Of a DNA stretch of 64,000 nt, positions 62,767 to 64,000 are shown in pieces (within the stretch, counting starts at the first letter, position 1; every line of letters starts with the position of its first letter). Source of the DNA: Paenibacillus naphthalenovorans (GTDB lineage Bacteria > Bacillota > Bacilli > Paenibacillales > NBRC-103111); NCBI RefSeq assembly GCF_900099895.1, contig NZ_FNDY01000021.1:1-64000 (forward strand), in the 5' to 3' direction. The notes beneath the pieces were generated by a model. The model saw only the letters and a list, made by a program, of their open reading frames with translations. It was not told where the DNA came from and ran no database searches. Made by a program: the position numbers and the translations under genes.

Positions 62767-64000
62767 GCTGTAACTCCCTTCTGTTCGCCCGCTGCCGTCC
62801 CGGCGTGCGCCTCTGTCAAATCGGCTTGTGTCATCGTGAAGCCCTGGAAGCCGTAAGGCGGCCTCGGTTCCGTGTATACGCGTCCTTCCGAGCCGGAGAT
62901 TTCTTCGACGACCGTTTCCCACGTGCGGTTGTTTGATTCGAAGCGAACCTCCGACAGCTGTGGAAACCGGGACAAGATCCGAAGTCCGATATGATAAATT
63001 AGATGCTGGATCGACGGACTGTTTTGTTCGTGGAAAACGGTATGCGCAATATCGCGAATTTGCTCTGAAGCGACATAGCTTTCTTCTCCCGGCGAGATGA
63101 CATCCTCAACCTTCCCGTACTTCCACCCGATGTTGAGCCAAATGAACAGAGGCCGGTCATGCGATTCCGGCAAGGTCGTATATTCATCCCGGACAAAACC
63201 GGCAAACGAACTCCCTTTCACTTTAATCAACTGAAGGTCGGAGACACTGCACTGATGGCCGGTCACCACAATCCCTTCACCCGAGCGTTCTACGGTCAAA
63301 GCCGCCGAGGAATGATCGTTGTGCGAACGCCGGTACACCAATCCGCTTTCAATAAGATCTCCTTGAGGCCCCGGCACGGGCAGCGTCTCGAAGGGAATCC
63401 GATCCGCACGCATTCGAATGGTAGTCATCTGGGGATATTTCGATAAAAAGATACGGCTAATATGCAGCAGGAAGCCTTCAACCGTACAGCCATCGTAATC
63501 TGCCGCATGGCGGAGGATCAGATTTTTCATCGAATCGGTGGCAACGACGAGTGAATTATCCCCTTCCGTGAATGAAGGCAGAAACGCATCGCCTTGCACC
63601 GCAATGTTCACATTGAGCGCAAAGATGACGTTATCGCTGCCGATAAAACCGGACTCCGGAATCCGCCTGATCGCCTGGAGCGGTTTGGCAAAGGTACGGT
63701 AAACCAGCACATCTCCTTTCCCGTAATACATGGTGCGTCCGGTTTCGTTCGGTTTTATCATCATATTCGCATTCCCCTTTCCGGAACATGAGACGGTATC
63801 CTCTTCGATCCGATCGTTTAAGCGAAAGAGGGCGATTTTGCTTACCTCTCTCCATGCGATTTCGTATTCTTCTTCTGTCGTGCCCTTGAGACGGGCTTGC
63901 ATAGCTGCCAGGATCGAATGCTTGTTATGTCCTCGAACGGCCATAATAAAAGGAAATCCGAACTTGCCTACATATGCTTCGTTGCATGAGGAAAACTCCG
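62763..64000 (-). CDS. pucL: Bifunctional OHCU decarboxylase/uricase (5-prime end outside window)
   Basis: 412 codons are visible and the frame runs off the right edge. Codons near the edge encode the end of an OHCU decarboxylase (VGKFGFPFIMAVRGHNKHSI; ILAAMQARLKGTTEEEYEIA). From about 63810 the uricase domain follows, with the T-domain repeats (YYGKGDVLVYRTFAKPLQ; the NIAVQGDAFLPSFTEGDNS loop with catalytic Thr; VATDSMKN; and EVRFESNNRTWETV near the end). The fusion is the same as Bacillus PucL, which acts before and after PucM in urate breakdown to allantoin. Confidence 0.94.
   Translation of the reverse strand, partial: EFSSCNEAYVGKFGFPFIMAVRGHNKHSILAAMQARLKGTTEEEYEIAWREVSKIALFRLNDRIEEDTVSCSGKGNANMMIKPNETGRTMYYGKGDVLVYRTFAKPLQAIRRIPESGFIGSDNVIFALNVNIAVQGDAFLPSFTEGDNSLVVATDSMKNLILRHAADYDGCTVEGFLLHISRIFLSKYPQMTTIRMRADRIPFETLPVPGPQGDLIESGLVYRRSHNDHSSAALTVERSGEGIVVTGHQCSVSDLQLIKVKGSSFAGFVRDEYTTLPESHDRPLFIWLNIGWKYGKVEDVISPGEESYVASEQIRDIAHTVFHEQNSPSIQHLIYHIGLRILSRFPQLSEVRFESNNRTWETVVEEISGSEGRVYTEPRPPYGFQGFTMTQADLTEAHAGTAAGEQKGVTA

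Noticed and set aside
1-64000. CRISPR arrays, tRNA or rRNA genes, prophage modules
   Set aside because: No regular repeat-spacer series, no cloverleaf or rRNA-like stretch and no phage structural genes were seen. The tyrosine recombinase has no phage neighbours.

Overview
The window looks like a chromosomal segment of a low-to-medium GC, endospore-forming Firmicute of the Paenibacillus type. The evidence is an S-layer (SLH) protein, a copper-amine-oxidase-N-type wall protein, a YesM/YesN pair next to a sugar ABC operon, strong GGAGG ribosome sites with GTG and TTG starts, a bacterial nitric oxide synthase, a PucL/PucM-type uricase operon and a XerS-like recombinase. No rRNA, tRNA or CRISPR array was seen.

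Layout. 1-18 kb is an accessory and decaying region. It holds a thrS pseudogene behind insertion-sequence-like repeats, a two-component pair with a Met/His-rich lipoprotein, transposase wrecks, a MerR/isochorismatase-like fusion, an RCC1-repeat protein, an intact arsRBC operon with a flavoprotein stub behind it, an rraA-like gene beside a gutted lysR, a gutted aconitase gene followed by intact prpF, a second two-component system divergent from a DJ-1/PfpI protein plus DUF2306 protein, and an MFS remnant. 18-31 kb holds nitric oxide synthase, a RacA-like protein, an SDR enzyme, an SLH protein, a WrbA-like flavoprotein, an emrAB efflux pair with a divergent marR, a TraX-like protein and two broken genes (a MATE-like exporter and a second infC). 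31-40.5 kb is a sugar-uptake and inositol/sugar-acid type operon (two Gfo/Idh/MocA genes, one truncated; a solute-binding lipoprotein; two permeases; a TIM-barrel isomerase) followed by YesN/YesM. 40.5-55.5 kb is mostly housekeeping: XerS-like recombinase, PASTA pseudokinase, NAD(P)HX repair enzyme, aldo/keto reductase, SRAP protein, aldose epimerase, Nudix, SDR, two EamA exporters and an NlpC/P60 peptidase. 55.5-64 kb has a third OmpR-type two-component system, two small unknown genes, a two-gene fused 2-oxoacid:ferredoxin oxidoreductase, and the 5-hydroxyisourate hydrolase/uricase operon running off the right edge.

Two things stand out. First, a 26-bp AT-rich palindrome occurs four times in intergenic DNA (18311, 22557, 40740, 45000). 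Its half-site TATTATGTAAAC is the same as the XerD half of Bacillus dif as I remember it, and one copy sits directly upstream of the XerS-like recombinase gene. This could be a family of Xer-binding sites near the replication terminus. Second, several dead genes (thrS, lysR, aconitase) keep both ends but have lost the middle, so decay here seems to proceed by internal deletion.
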